Positions 37,350 through 46,143 of a DNA stretch of 64,000 nucleotides are shown in pieces. The translations under genes were made by a program, and so were the position numbers. How positions within the stretch are numbered: the stretch's first letter is position 1; each line of letters opens with the position of its first letter. The stretch comes from Flavobacterium croceum DSM 17960. GTDB lineage: Bacteria > Bacteroidota > Bacteroidia > Flavobacteriales > Flavobacteriaceae. Below the pieces are notes generated by a model. The model did not search any database. It saw nothing but the letters and a program-made list of their open reading frames with translations, and was not told the DNA's origin. The stretch spans positions 90,240-154,239 of the forward strand of contig NZ_PQNY01000008.1 in assembly GCF_002917885.1 (NCBI RefSeq), read 5' to 3'.

Positions 37350-38421
37350 TGCGAAGTAAGTATATAGCCAAAATACCAAAAACTAAATTGGGAATCCAAA
37401 CAGCAATAAAGGGAGGCAATGTAGATTTTTGACCTAATACCCCAAAAATTTTATCACAAAACACAAATGCAAATGCAATAACAATTCCTATTGCTAAATT
37501 GATGCCCATACCTCCTCTTCTTTTCATCGAAGATACAGCAACAGCAATAATAGTAAGTATAAATGCCGATACTGGTATACTAAATTTTTTGTACAATACT
37601 ACTTTGTAGACATCTAAGTTTGATGAACCTCGCAATTGTTCTTTCTTAATAAAACTATTTAGTTCGTACAACGGTAGTGTCTCGGCAATATATACTACGG
37701 GGGTTAAATCTTCAATATCGATATTGAGTACGGTATCTTTTTTTGGCAACGATACTAATTGATCGTCTAAAACACCTATTTTTCTCTTTTTAAAACCATA
37801 TAAAGTATACGTACTATCTTTAGGATTATACTGAATTCTATTTGCTGTTACTTTATATTTTAGTTGATCACCTTCAAACTTTTCCATAGAAAAATTAAAA
37901 GCCATTTGAGAATCGGGATTAAAACTACTTACATATATATATTCGTCTTTACTTATTTGTCTATAAATATCAGACTTGTCTTGCATTTCATCTTTACCAC
38001 CGCCAATTAAATAATTATATCTAAAATTCCAGTATCCTTCGCTTGCTTTTGGAACAATAAAAAAACCCATAAGAAGTGCAAATACAGATATAATTGATGC
38101 ACCAATAATATAAGGTTTTAAAAATCGTTTAAACGAAATTCCAGAACTTAGTATAGCAATTATTTCGGTATTGTTTGCCAATTTTGAAGTAAACCAAATA
38201 ATAGATAAAAACAAAAAAATTGGAAAAAGTAAATTGGCAAAAAATATAGTAAAATTTAAATAATACATCGCTACAGCCGAAAAAGCAACTTTGTTTTCTA
38301 TCATTTTGTTTACTTTTTCAGAAACATCAATCACGATTCCTATAGGAATAAACATAAGTATCATGGTAATGAAAGTAACCAAATAGCGTTTTAATATGTA
38401 TTTATCTAAAATTTTCAGCAT
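37336..38421 (-). CDS. LptF/LptG family permease (YjgP/YjgQ)
   Basis: This is a transmembrane component of the lipopolysaccharide exporter LptB2FG, which extracts LPS from the inner membrane. The 361-residue protein has three N-terminal helices (LKILDKYILKRYL opening; TFITMILMFIPIGIVIDV), a periplasmic beta-jellyroll (about 130-270) and three C-terminal helices (RRGGMGINLAIGIVIAFAFVF). LptF and LptG cannot be separated with confidence here. The next gene overlaps its stop by 14 bp. An orphan secreted-protein gene separates it from tgt upstream. Confidence 0.9.
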   Translation of the reverse strand: MLKILDKYILKRYLVTFITMILMFIPIGIVIDVSEKVNKMIENKVAFSAVAMYYLNFTIFFANLLFPIFLFLSIIWFTSKLANNTEIIAILSSGISFKRFLKPYIIGASIISVFALLMGFFIVPKASEGYWNFRYNYLIGGGKDEMQDKSDIYRQISKDEYIYVSSFNPDSQMAFNFSMEKFEGDQLKYKVTANRIQYNPKDSTYTLYGFKKRKIGVLDDQLVSLPKKDTVLNIDIEDLTPVVYIAETLPLYELNSFIKKEQLRGSSNLDVYKVVLYKKFSIPVSAFILTIIAVAVSSMKRRGGMGINLAIGIVIAFAFVFCDKIFGVLGQKSTLPPFIAVWIPNLVFGILAIYLLRNAKR

Positions 38422-38441
38422 GTTTTATCACATAAATTTAA

Positions 38442-39185
38442 TTATTTTTCGGAAGTTGAAAATAGATATTGCTCTTTTAAATCTCCTTTATTAAGCAATA
38501 ATTCATTCTCTGAAATTTTTAATATTTTCCAAAAAACTTTTGTATCATCTGATCTTTCTTGAATTATTTCGTCATTTTTATCACTCAAATACCATTTTCC
38601 TGATTCTTCAATTGATAATATTGAAATATCATATTTTCCATTAGAATTAAAATCAATGTAAGAGCCCTCTAATAAAATAGAAATCATTTCAAGTTGTTTC
38701 TCAGTTTTATTTGGCACAATTTTTTTTGTAATGAACCATTTTTTTGAAACTTGTTTTTTATCGACCGAAATTGTTTTAATATCATCAACTTTCAAATCTA
38801 TTTTAGAGAGTGTTTGTTCTGATTTTTTCAAAATTAAAAACTCATTTGGTTTCATTTCAAACTTCAAAGTATCAGGTTCTTTTTTTACAATTTGAAAAGA
38901 GCTTTCAATTCCTTTTGTAGAAGTAAAAAACAACTTATTTTCTTCCAATTTCCATTTTCCTTCTTCCTTTTTTCTCATCATTGTCATTTGATAGTTATTA
39001 TCAGAAGTAATATTAACCGACATATCGCTAAAAAACTTAACCATCATTATTTTTCCAATAGAATCGATTTCTTTATTAGTTTCAAAACGATGATAAGACC
39101 AATTTCCAACTAATTCTTCTTTTGCAACTTGAGCGTTTATACTTAAAAAATAAAAACATAGTATAATTGATAGAACTCTTTTCAT
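38442..39185 (-). CDS. Secreted hypothetical protein with two lipocalin-like halves
   Basis: This 247-residue protein has a signal peptide (end near SINAQ, residue 19) and two similar parts. Each contains a W-centred lipocalin-like opening or repeat: ELVGNWSYHRFET with EEGKWKLEENKLFF, and SKKWFITKKIVPN with ESGKWYLSDKNDEI. Such W and GKW spacing is typical of small beta-barrel proteins of the lipocalin-like DUF type in Bacteroidota. It lies between tgt and lptG, a pair I would expect to be adjacent, with short gaps (8 and 20 bp). It is rich in Lys, Glu and Ile with high A+T. Probably accessory; function unknown. Confidence 0.7.
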   Translation of the reverse strand: MKRVLSIILCFYFLSINAQVAKEELVGNWSYHRFETNKEIDSIGKIMMVKFFSDMSVNITSDNNYQMTMMRKKEEGKWKLEENKLFFTSTKGIESSFQIVKKEPDTLKFEMKPNEFLILKKSEQTLSKIDLKVDDIKTISVDKKQVSKKWFITKKIVPNKTEKQLEMISILLEGSYIDFNSNGKYDISILSIEESGKWYLSDKNDEIIQERSDDTKVFWKILKISENELLLNKGDLKEQYLFSTSEK

Positions 39186-39193
39186 ATACTCTC

Positions 39194-40324
39194 TTATAAT
39201 CTTGTTGCCATTTGCACTACCATTTTATCTTTCCACGCTCTAAAAGTACCTGCTAGAATTTGTCTTCGAGCTTCGCGCACCAACCAAAGATAAAAGCCTA
39301 AATTATGAATGGTAGCAATTTGTTTTCCAAGAAACTCATTTGCTGCAAAAAGATGTCGTAAATAAGCCTTAGTATATTCGGTATCAACAAAAGTATGTCC
39401 CATTTCGTCAATAGGAGAAAAATCGTCTTCCCATTTTTTGTTTTTTATGTTGATAATTCCGTGGGCTGTAAACAACATACCATTACGCGCATTACGTGTA
39501 GGCATTACACAATCGAACATATCAATACCCAATGCAATATTTTCTAGAATATTAATTGGAGTACCTACCCCCATAAGGTATCTTGGTTTATCTTGCGGAA
39601 GTATAGCACAAACAACATCTGTCATAGCATACATTTCTTCGGCGGGTTCACCTACCGATAAACCTCCTATAGCATTTCCTTGTGCTCCAACACCTGCAAT
39701 ATATTCTGCCGATTGTTGTCGCAAATCTTTGTATGTACTTCCTTGTACTATTGGAAACAATGTTTGCTCATAGCCATATTTTTCTGGAACTTTCTCCAAA
39801 TGTGTAACACAGCGATCAAGCCAACGGTGCGTCATGTGCATACTTCTTTTGGCGTATCTATAATCACACGGATATGGAGTACACTCATCAAAAGCCATAA
39901 TAATATCGGCTCCTATACTGCGTTGAATTTCCATAACACTTTCGGGTGAAAAAAAGTGATAAGAGCCATCAATATGACTTTTAAACTTAACGCCTTCTTC
40001 TTTTATTTTTCTATTAGCGGAAAGTGAATATACCTGATAACCACCCGAATCGGTAAGAATATTTCTATCCCAATTCATAAATTTGTGCAATCCACCTGCT
40101 TTTTCAAGAATAGTGGTTTGTGGTCGTAAATATAAATGGTATGTGTTACCTAATATTATATCTGGATTAATGTCTTGTTTTAGCTCACGTTGATGAACTC
40201 CTTTTACAGATGCCACTGTACCTACTGGCATAAATATTGGTGTTTCTATAACTCCATGATCGGTGGTTATTACACCTGCTCTTGCATTACTATTGGGATC
40301 TTTTTGTAATAAATCAAACTTCAT
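39194..40324 (-). CDS. tgt: tRNA-guanine(34) transglycosylase
   Basis: Tgt exchanges guanine 34 for preQ1 in GUN-anticodon tRNAs on the way to queuosine. The 376-residue protein has GNTYHLYLRP, ILTDSGGYQVYS (catalytic Asp region), MAFDECTPYP, GGLSVGEP and FDCVMPTRNARNG, plus LRHLFAANE and ATIHNLGFY near the C-terminus. The canonical zinc cysteines (CxCxxC between FSPID and YLRHLF) are missing; the segment reads EMGHTFVDTEYTKA. The His of IHNL remains. A TATCTTTG promoter element lies at 40357-40364 on this strand, 33 bp before the start. Confidence 0.94.
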   Translation of the reverse strand: MKFDLLQKDPNSNARAGVITTDHGVIETPIFMPVGTVASVKGVHQRELKQDINPDIILGNTYHLYLRPQTTILEKAGGLHKFMNWDRNILTDSGGYQVYSLSANRKIKEEGVKFKSHIDGSYHFFSPESVMEIQRSIGADIIMAFDECTPYPCDYRYAKRSMHMTHRWLDRCVTHLEKVPEKYGYEQTLFPIVQGSTYKDLRQQSAEYIAGVGAQGNAIGGLSVGEPAEEMYAMTDVVCAILPQDKPRYLMGVGTPINILENIALGIDMFDCVMPTRNARNGMLFTAHGIINIKNKKWEDDFSPIDEMGHTFVDTEYTKAYLRHLFAANEFLGKQIATIHNLGFYLWLVREARRQILAGTFRAWKDKMVVQMATRL

Positions 40325-40509
40325 ATATGTGTATTAATTCCCATGTGTGGGGTTTGCAAAGATACTTTTTTTTAGTTTCGAGTAATGAGCTTTAGCATAG
40401 TTTTTAGAATTAATTGTAGACCATAAATATTTCATAACTTCTTAAAAAAGATTTGGCTTAACTCAAATATTAAAATTAAATTTACAGCATCAATTTTAAC
40501 AACCATATA

Positions 40510-41355
40510 ATGACTAAACTTGAACATTTACAAGATTTCACATCACAAGTAAGACGAGACATTTTGCGCATGGTACATGCTGTAAATTCTGGACATCCAG
40601 GTGGTTCTTTGGGCTGTGCCGAATTTTTGGTAACTTTATACCAAGAAATAATGGATAGAAAAGAAGGCTTTGATATGAATGGTAAAAATGAAGATATTTT
40701 CTTTTTATCCAACGGGCACATTTCTCCAGTTTTTTATAGTGTTTTGGCTCGAAGCGGTTATTTTTCTGTTTCAGAATTAAGTACTTTTAGAAAATTAAAT
40801 TCAAGATTACAAGGTCATCCTACTACACACGAGGGTTTACCTGGTGTGCGTATGGCATCTGGCTCTTTAGGGCAAGGTTTATCTGTAGCTATTGGAGCTG
40901 CTCAAGCAAAAAAATTAAACCATGACTCTCATTTGGTATATGTACTTACAGGTGATGGAGAACTACAAGAAGGTCAAAATTGGGAAGCTATTATGTATGC
41001 CGCAGCAAAAGGTGTAGATAACATTATTGCTACTGTAGACTACAATGGGCAACAAATAGACGGCTCTACAAAAGATGTATTATCTCTCGGAAATCTTAAA
41101 GCAAAATTTGAAGCTTTTGATTGGGAAGTGGTAGAGATAGAACAAGGTAATAGTATTGAAGCTATTAGTACAGGTATGAATCTTGCCAAAGAAAAAACAG
41201 GTAATGGAAAACCTATATGTGTATTACTCCACACCGAAATGGGTAATGGTGTAGACTTTATGATGCATACACATGCTTGGCACGGAAAAGCTCCTAGCGA
41301 TGAACAACTAGCCAAAGCCTTAGAACAAAATCCAGAAACTTTGGGCGATTATTAA
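40510..41355 (+). CDS. Transketolase, N-terminal subunit
   Basis: This 281-residue protein carries the thiamine-pyrophosphate-binding half of transketolase: MVHAVNSGHPGGSLGCAEF, LQGHPTTHEGLPGVRMASGSLGQGL, the ThDP motif TGDGELQEGQNWEA to ATVDYNGQQ, and HAWHGKAP. Together with the C-terminal subunit at 42717 it forms a full pentose-phosphate transketolase. Normally the two genes are adjacent; here two secreted-protein genes lie between them. The stop overlaps the next start by one base (TAATG at 41353-41357), indicating coupling. Confidence 0.94.
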   Translation: MTKLEHLQDFTSQVRRDILRMVHAVNSGHPGGSLGCAEFLVTLYQEIMDRKEGFDMNGKNEDIFFLSNGHISPVFYSVLARSGYFSVSELSTFRKLNSRLQGHPTTHEGLPGVRMASGSLGQGLSVAIGAAQAKKLNHDSHLVYVLTGDGELQEGQNWEAIMYAAAKGVDNIIATVDYNGQQIDGSTKDVLSLGNLKAKFEAFDWEVVEIEQGNSIEAISTGMNLAKEKTGNGKPICVLLHTEMGNGVDFMMHTHAWHGKAPSDEQLAKALEQNPETLGDY

Positions 41356-42038
41356 TGAAAAAAAATGTCTTTTTATTATTCTTTATTATTGGGAACGTTG
41401 TTTTTTCGCAAAATGACACGCTTAAATATCATTTTGATAAAGCCCAATTAAGCTTGGAAAATAGTGCTTTAACAAGAAAAAAAGGTGTAAAATTAAAGTT
41501 TTCAAACTCCATAGATGCTTCTTACGAGCTAATCATTGATAATTCTATAAACTTAGCTTTTTTTATTGATAAAAGTATAGATAAGACAATTCCTTTTTCA
41601 TTTCAAGGGTTTATAAATTCTGAAAAACAACTTAACCAATTGTTATTCAATGATACAAACATAAAGATATCGAGCGAAAAAAAAATCACTCAAATTCCAC
41701 ATACAGAAACTACTTTTAATAGAGATACTATAAGTAATGAATTGGTTGTTCGTATTAAACATTTTAAAAATAATAAGAGAAAGAAAATACTAAACGAATT
41801 TCAATATGTTTTTATTCAAAATGACCCTACAATAGAAGACAATACACTTACTAGCATTAAAAATAGGTTAGCAAAAAGTAATCCTAGCATTTTATTTGAT
41901 AAAAAAGATAATCTTAAAAAAATCATTTACATAAATGAAAATCAAAGTAAAATAATTACAGAAATAACAAATTGTTACAGTACAAATTTTACTTTACATA
42001 TAGCTCCAAAAAATTTAATTACGATAGATTATGAATAG
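41355..42038 (+). CDS. Secreted hypothetical protein inserted in the transketolase operon (1)
   Basis: This 227-residue protein has a signal peptide (MKK start, hydrophobic core, end near VVFSQ, residue 19). The mature part is rich in Asn, Lys, Ile and beta-strand-like patterns (GLPGLI-like in feel but without a clear match). No known domain. Its start shares one base with the stop of the transketolase N-subunit, and its end overlaps the next gene by 8 bp, so all are translated from one message. The base composition is more A+T-rich than the flanking transketolase genes. Confidence 0.7.
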   Translation: MKKNVFLLFFIIGNVVFSQNDTLKYHFDKAQLSLENSALTRKKGVKLKFSNSIDASYELIIDNSINLAFFIDKSIDKTIPFSFQGFINSEKQLNQLLFNDTNIKISSEKKITQIPHTETTFNRDTISNELVVRIKHFKNNKRKKILNEFQYVFIQNDPTIEDNTLTSIKNRLAKSNPSILFDKKDNLKKIIYINENQSKIITEITNCYSTNFTLHIAPKNLITIDYE

Positions 42039-42678
42039 TTTACTTAAACTTTTAGCCTTTTTCATTACTACAAATTGTTTTTCTCAAACCTATCATTTTG
42101 ATACTTATTATGAGTTTCAAAATACATATGGTATAGATTTTTATTTTATTAACTCCAAAGATAATAGCTATAGTATTACTGGAAGAATAGCAACCAATAA
42201 TGCTAAAAATGAAAAAAAATGTTATTTAAATAATTTAAATAAATCTGAAATTATTGTGTTACTATATGAAATTTCAAAAGATGACTCATCTAATTCAATA
42301 CCTAAAATTATTTCAAATTCATTAGTAGAAAAACGTGAAAGTAAAGCTCATCTTACAAATGATGACATCTATACTTATGAATATAATGAAACTTTTTTAG
42401 AGAATGAACAAACAGCAAAAACTGTAACAAGAAAATTAAATTCAAAACCAAATAAAAAAGTTGTCGTAGAATGCACTTTTGATAAATCTATGGAGGAATA
42501 CTCTTTTTTTACTCATAATTATTATGTAGATGCACCCTCTTATAATATTGATAAATTAGAATACTTTCAAAACAGATTACCCAAAAAAATTAAAATAACT
42601 TTCGAGAACAAACACGTTTATACAAACGAACTTATAAAAATTAGAAAGATAAATTTTGATATAGACCTAAAATATTAA
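42031..42678 (+). CDS. Secreted hypothetical protein inserted in the transketolase operon (2)
   Basis: This 215-residue protein has a signal peptide (MNSLLKLLAFFI, end near NCFSQ, residue 19). The mature part starts TYHFDTYYEFQNTYGIDFYF and is rich in Asn, Lys, Tyr. I recognise no family. It overlaps the preceding gene by 8 bp and is followed by the transketolase C-subunit after 38 bp. Both inserted genes share size, signal and composition but no obvious sequence similarity to each other. Confidence 0.7.
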   Translation: MNSLLKLLAFFITTNCFSQTYHFDTYYEFQNTYGIDFYFINSKDNSYSITGRIATNNAKNEKKCYLNNLNKSEIIVLLYEISKDDSSNSIPKIISNSLVEKRESKAHLTNDDIYTYEYNETFLENEQTAKTVTRKLNSKPNKKVVVECTFDKSMEEYSFFTHNYYVDAPSYNIDKLEYFQNRLPKKIKITFENKHVYTNELIKIRKINFDIDLKY

Positions 42679-42716
42679 ATAATATATCTATACTATAATT
42701 TAACACAAAATATTAC

Positions 42717-43670
42717 ATGAAAAAATACACCAACACAGGAAGCAAAGACACTCGATCGGGTTTTGGAGCAGGAATGACCGAGTTAGGACAAAAAAATGAA
42801 AATGTCGTAGCACTTTGTGCCGATTTAATAGGTTCTCTAAAACTTGATGACTTCAAAAAAAATCACCCCGACAGATTTTTTCAAATAGGTATTGCAGAAG
42901 CCAATATGATTGGTATTGCAGCCGGATTAACCATAGGCGGTAAAATACCTTTTACAGGTACATTTGCCAATTTTTCAACAGGTAGAGTTTACGATCAAAT
43001 ACGTCAAAGTGTGGCGTACTCCGATAAAAATGTTAAAATATGTGCCTCTCATGCTGGATTAACCCTTGGCGAAGATGGTGCTACGCATCAAATATTAGAA
43101 GATATTGGCCTCATGAAAATGCTACCGGGTATGACCGTTATAAACACCTGCGATTACAACCAAACCAAAGCGGCTACTATAGCCTTGGCAGATCATCATG
43201 GGCCAGCCTATTTACGTTTTGGACGACCAGTTGTACCCAATTTTACTCCAGCAGACGAACCTTTTGTTATTGGAAAAGCAATATTGCTTAACGAAGGTAC
43301 AGATGTAACCATTGTAGCTACAGGTCATTTGGTGTGGGAAGCGTTAATTGCTGCCGAAAAGCTAGAAGAACAAGGTATTTCGGCCGAAGTAATCAATATT
43401 CATACTATAAAACCATTAGATGAAAATGCCATACTACAATCGGTTGCAAAAACAGGTTGTATAGTTACTGCCGAAGAACACAATATGTTAGGAGGCTTAG
43501 GCGAAAGCGTTTCGCGTGTTTTAGCACTAAACAATCCAAAACCTCAAGAATTTGTAGCTGTTAAAGATTCGTTTGGCGAAAGCGGTACTCCCGAACAATT
43601 AATGGAGAAGTACAAATTAAATAACGAAGCAATTGTAGAAGCTTGTAATAAAGTAATAGCAAGAAAATAA
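42717..43670 (+). CDS. Transketolase, C-terminal subunit
   Basis: This 317-residue protein completes the split transketolase with the pyrimidine-binding and C-terminal domains: NVVALCADLIGSLKLDDF, FFQIGIAEANMIGIAAGL, GEDGATHQILEDIGLM, the YLRFGRP strand, and DVTIVATGHLVWEAL / AEVINIHTIKPLD in the last domain. It likely assembles with the 40510 subunit as a heterotetramer. A bidirectional terminator follows. Confidence 0.94.
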   Translation: MKKYTNTGSKDTRSGFGAGMTELGQKNENVVALCADLIGSLKLDDFKKNHPDRFFQIGIAEANMIGIAAGLTIGGKIPFTGTFANFSTGRVYDQIRQSVAYSDKNVKICASHAGLTLGEDGATHQILEDIGLMKMLPGMTVINTCDYNQTKAATIALADHHGPAYLRFGRPVVPNFTPADEPFVIGKAILLNEGTDVTIVATGHLVWEALIAAEKLEEQGISAEVINIHTIKPLDENAILQSVAKTGCIVTAEEHNMLGGLGESVSRVLALNNPKPQEFVAVKDSFGESGTPEQLMEKYKLNNEAIVEACNKVIARK

Positions 43671-43687
43671 ATACAATTTAATGCTAA

Positions 43688-43724
43688 AAAATCCCGAAAA
43701 ACTAGAGCCTTTCGGGATTTTTTT
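43688..43724. terminator. Bidirectional terminator after transketolase
   Basis: A 12-bp perfect stem (AAAATCCCGAAA 43688-43699, TTTCGGGATTTT 43710-43721) with a 10-nt loop and T tail. It lies between convergent genes; the leftward FKBP gene ends at 43728. Confidence 0.9.
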
Positions 43725-43727
43725 GTT

Positions 43728-44612
43728 TTATAAACATTTATCAGGATCGAGGTAATTAGGGATACCATCGCCATCACAGTCTTCAAAAATAATATTTCCA
43801 GATGAATCTTTGTGAATTTCAAATTTAGTTTGAATTTTATCGCCATCATCATCTATATCATACATATTGGGTACTCCATCGCCATCTGAGTCGTAACTAG
43901 ATGGGCTGTAAAAAATATCTGATGAAGACGAAGCAGGAATTTCATTTTTTGATAAAACACCATCTGCATCGTGATCTCGATACCTTAATTCATAAAGCTT
44001 TACATTAAAAATAATAGGTTGATAAGCTCCAATACTAGCACTTCCATAGTTATAATAAGCCAAACCAGAAGGTAGAAAAAACACACCTGCACCATAATTA
44101 GAAAACAATGTTTCACTAACCATATCAGTATAAGTACCTGTTTTAAAAGCAGGAAATATATGTCCCCAACCTGTAATTACATTCTCACCCAACTTAAACC
44201 ATAATGGAGAATCTGCTTTGTCAAATTGTACATTATCCAAAGTTACTCCTCTATAAGAAACCAATACAGAATCGACTGCTGTAGGTCGTCTTTGAGAACC
44301 TTCATTAAATACAATATATGGAAATTTATATGTAATGCCATCTTCATCTACTGTTCGCTCTTGTAGTGGGTATTGAGTTTGCAACTTAATACAATTGGGA
44401 GCATTTTCTGTTACATCGGCAAAAGTTACATTATAATTGGCATCTACAGCCATAGAGTGGGTACGCAAAAAATTATCTATAGCCGTTTTGTCGGTAGCGT
44501 ATTGCTCTGCATAGTCTCGAATTGGAGTTACTTCTGTACCATCATCTTTTTTGCAAGAAATGGTTGATAGAGCCGAAATAGAAAGGACTAAAACAAAAAA
44601 TATTTTTTTCAT
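43728..44612 (-). CDS. FKBP-type peptidyl-prolyl isomerase lipoprotein with calcium-binding TSP3-like repeats
   Basis: This 294-residue lipoprotein (lipobox with Cys in STISCKK, about residue 20) has an FKBP-like domain at about 100-205 (DNVQFDKADSPLWFKLGENVITGWGHIFPAFKTG and GVFFLPSGLAYYNYGSAS, split over a long insert). C-terminally, aspartate-rich repeats (DHDADGVLSKNEI, DSDGDGVPNMYDIDDDGD, DCDGDGIPNYLDPDK) look like thrombospondin type 3 or EF-hand calcium sites. It resembles GldI-type flavobacterial FKBPs but without the gld context. It probably assists folding of outer-membrane proteins. Confidence 0.87.
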   Translation of the reverse strand: MKKIFFVLVLSISALSTISCKKDDGTEVTPIRDYAEQYATDKTAIDNFLRTHSMAVDANYNVTFADVTENAPNCIKLQTQYPLQERTVDEDGITYKFPYIVFNEGSQRRPTAVDSVLVSYRGVTLDNVQFDKADSPLWFKLGENVITGWGHIFPAFKTGTYTDMVSETLFSNYGAGVFFLPSGLAYYNYGSASIGAYQPIIFNVKLYELRYRDHDADGVLSKNEIPASSSSDIFYSPSSYDSDGDGVPNMYDIDDDGDKIQTKFEIHKDSSGNIIFEDCDGDGIPNYLDPDKCL

Positions 44613-44685
44613 TGTAAAAAATTTAGCGCAAGATACAATATTGATTTATTTTTGTAAACAAATTAACGGTTTTTTAGAACTTTTT

Positions 44686-45075
44686 ATGAGAGTAGACAAA
44701 TATTTATGGTGTGTAAGGTATTACAAAACCCGTACTATGGTTACACAAGCTTGTCAAAAAAATCAAGTTTCTGTAAATGACCAAGTGGTAAAAGCGTCTC
44801 GAGAAGTTTTTGCAGGCGATAAAATAAGTTTTAGAAAAGACCAAATTACTTATACAATTAGGGTTTTAGACATACCTGACAATCGTGTAGGTGCAAAATT
44901 GGTAGATATTTACAGAAAAGATGAAACTCCAGAAGAAGCTTTTGCACATCTAGAGCTACTCAAACTATCCAAACAACATTATCGAAAATTTGGAGAAGGA
45001 AGACCTACCAAAAAAGACAGAAGAGATTTAGACAATATGGAATATATAACCACAGAAAATGACGAAGCTGAATAA
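44686..45075 (+). CDS. S4 RNA-binding domain protein (HslR-like)
   Basis: This 129-residue protein opens with the S4 domain (MRVDKYLWCVRYYKTRTMVT, QVSVNDQVVKASREVFAGDKI) and a basic C-terminal tail (FGEGRPTKKDRRDLDNM), the layout of heat-shock protein 15. HslR in E. coli binds free 50S subunits carrying nascent chains. I chose the ATG at 44686: a TATTTTTG element at 44647-44654 places transcription start near 44660, after the longer in-frame start at 44551. The next gene overlaps its 3' end by 17 bp. Confidence 0.88.
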   Translation: MRVDKYLWCVRYYKTRTMVTQACQKNQVSVNDQVVKASREVFAGDKISFRKDQITYTIRVLDIPDNRVGAKLVDIYRKDETPEEAFAHLELLKLSKQHYRKFGEGRPTKKDRRDLDNMEYITTENDEAE

Positions 45076-45643
45076 AGAATATTGGGAAAGTAGATACAAG
45101 GAAAATGAAGTTGGCTGGGATACTGGCGCAATTACCACGCCATTAAAAGAGTATATTGATCAACTAGAAAATAAAGACACCAAAATTTTAATACCTGGTG
45201 CTGGCAACGGATACGAATTTGAATACCTTATTTCAAAAGGATTTCGCAATGTGTACGTATTAGACATAGCACAACAACCACTCGAAAACATCGCACGAAG
45301 AGTAAAAAAGGCTTTTTCAAAAAATTTGATTGAACAAGATTTTTTTGAACACCAAGAGCAATTCGACTTAATTTTAGAACAAACCTTTTTTTGCGCCTTA
45401 GACCCTAAGTTAAGAGAAAAATATGTAGAAAAAGCACATAGTTTATTAACCGAGCATGGAAAATTAGTTGGTTTATTATTTCAATTTCCACTTACTGAGT
45501 CTGGGCCTCCTTTTGGCGGTAGCAAACAAGAATATGTTAAGTTATTTTCTAATTTTTTTACGATAAAAACATTGGAAGATTGCTACAATTCTATCAAACC
45601 ACGCATGAATAACGAAGTATTTATTAATTTTATAAAAAAATAA
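45059..45643 (+). CDS. TPMT-like SAM-dependent methyltransferase
   Basis: This 194-residue Rossmann methyltransferase has the family opening LNKEYWESRYKENEVGWDTG, the SAM loop ILIPGAGNGYEFEYL, the acidic residue of DIAQQPL, and LLFQFPLTESGPPFGGS near the substrate pocket. This is the thiopurine methyltransferase-like class found in bacteria, with unknown natural substrate. It overlaps the S4 protein by 17 bp and precedes a phosphoribosyltransferase by 5 bp, so the three form one operon. Confidence 0.88.
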   Translation: MTKLNKEYWESRYKENEVGWDTGAITTPLKEYIDQLENKDTKILIPGAGNGYEFEYLISKGFRNVYVLDIAQQPLENIARRVKKAFSKNLIEQDFFEHQEQFDLILEQTFFCALDPKLREKYVEKAHSLLTEHGKLVGLLFQFPLTESGPPFGGSKQEYVKLFSNFFTIKTLEDCYNSIKPRMNNEVFINFIKK

Positions 45644-45648
45644 TTATT

Positions 45649-46143
45649 GTGCAAATTATTATAACACCAGAACAATCCAATCGTAAATTAGAACGTATGG
45701 CATACCAAATTTACGAAGCTTTTTGTAATGAAGATGAACTCATTATTGCAGGAATTGCAGATAACGGATTTTTGGTAGCAAAACAAATTGGCAAGAATTT
45801 AGAAGAAATAAGTTCGCTAAAAATTTCTTATTGCGAAATAAAACTAAATAAACTAAATCCTCTGCAAGAAATAACTACCTCACTATCTACCGAAACATAT
45901 GCCTCAAAAAATATTATCATAGTAGATGATGTACTAAACTCGGGCTCTACACTTATATATGCGGTAAAGCATTTTTTGAATGTTCCTACCAAAACTATAA
46001 AAACAGCTGTTTTAGTAGATAGAAGTCATAAAAAATACCCTGTTAAAGCAGATTTTAAAGGTTTATCTTTATCTACCTCTACTCAAGAACATGTTTCGGT
46101 TGTTTGCACAGAAGATAACACAATTACTTGTTATTTATCTTAA
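45649..46143 (+). CDS. Phosphoribosyltransferase (PyrR-like)
   Basis: This 164-residue type I PRTase has the PRPP-binding loop IIIVDDVLNSGSTLI and an N-terminal hood (QIIITPEQSNRKLERMAYQIYEA). It resembles the PyrR/uracil-family PRTases of Bacteroidota, but the base it acts on cannot be read. The start is GTG at 45649. Its last 9 bp overlap the convergent aroK gene. Operon with the S4 protein and methyltransferase. Confidence 0.87.
   Translation: MQIIITPEQSNRKLERMAYQIYEAFCNEDELIIAGIADNGFLVAKQIGKNLEEISSLKISYCEIKLNKLNPLQEITTSLSTETYASKNIIIVDDVLNSGSTLIYAVKHFLNVPTKTIKTAVLVDRSHKKYPVKADFKGLSLSTSTQEHVSVVCTEDNTITCYLS

Noticed and set aside
44551..44685. Longer N-terminus for the S4 protein
   Set aside because: The extension overlaps the divergent FKBP gene start and precedes the likely transcription start near 44660; the S4 domain begins at the ATG at 44686.
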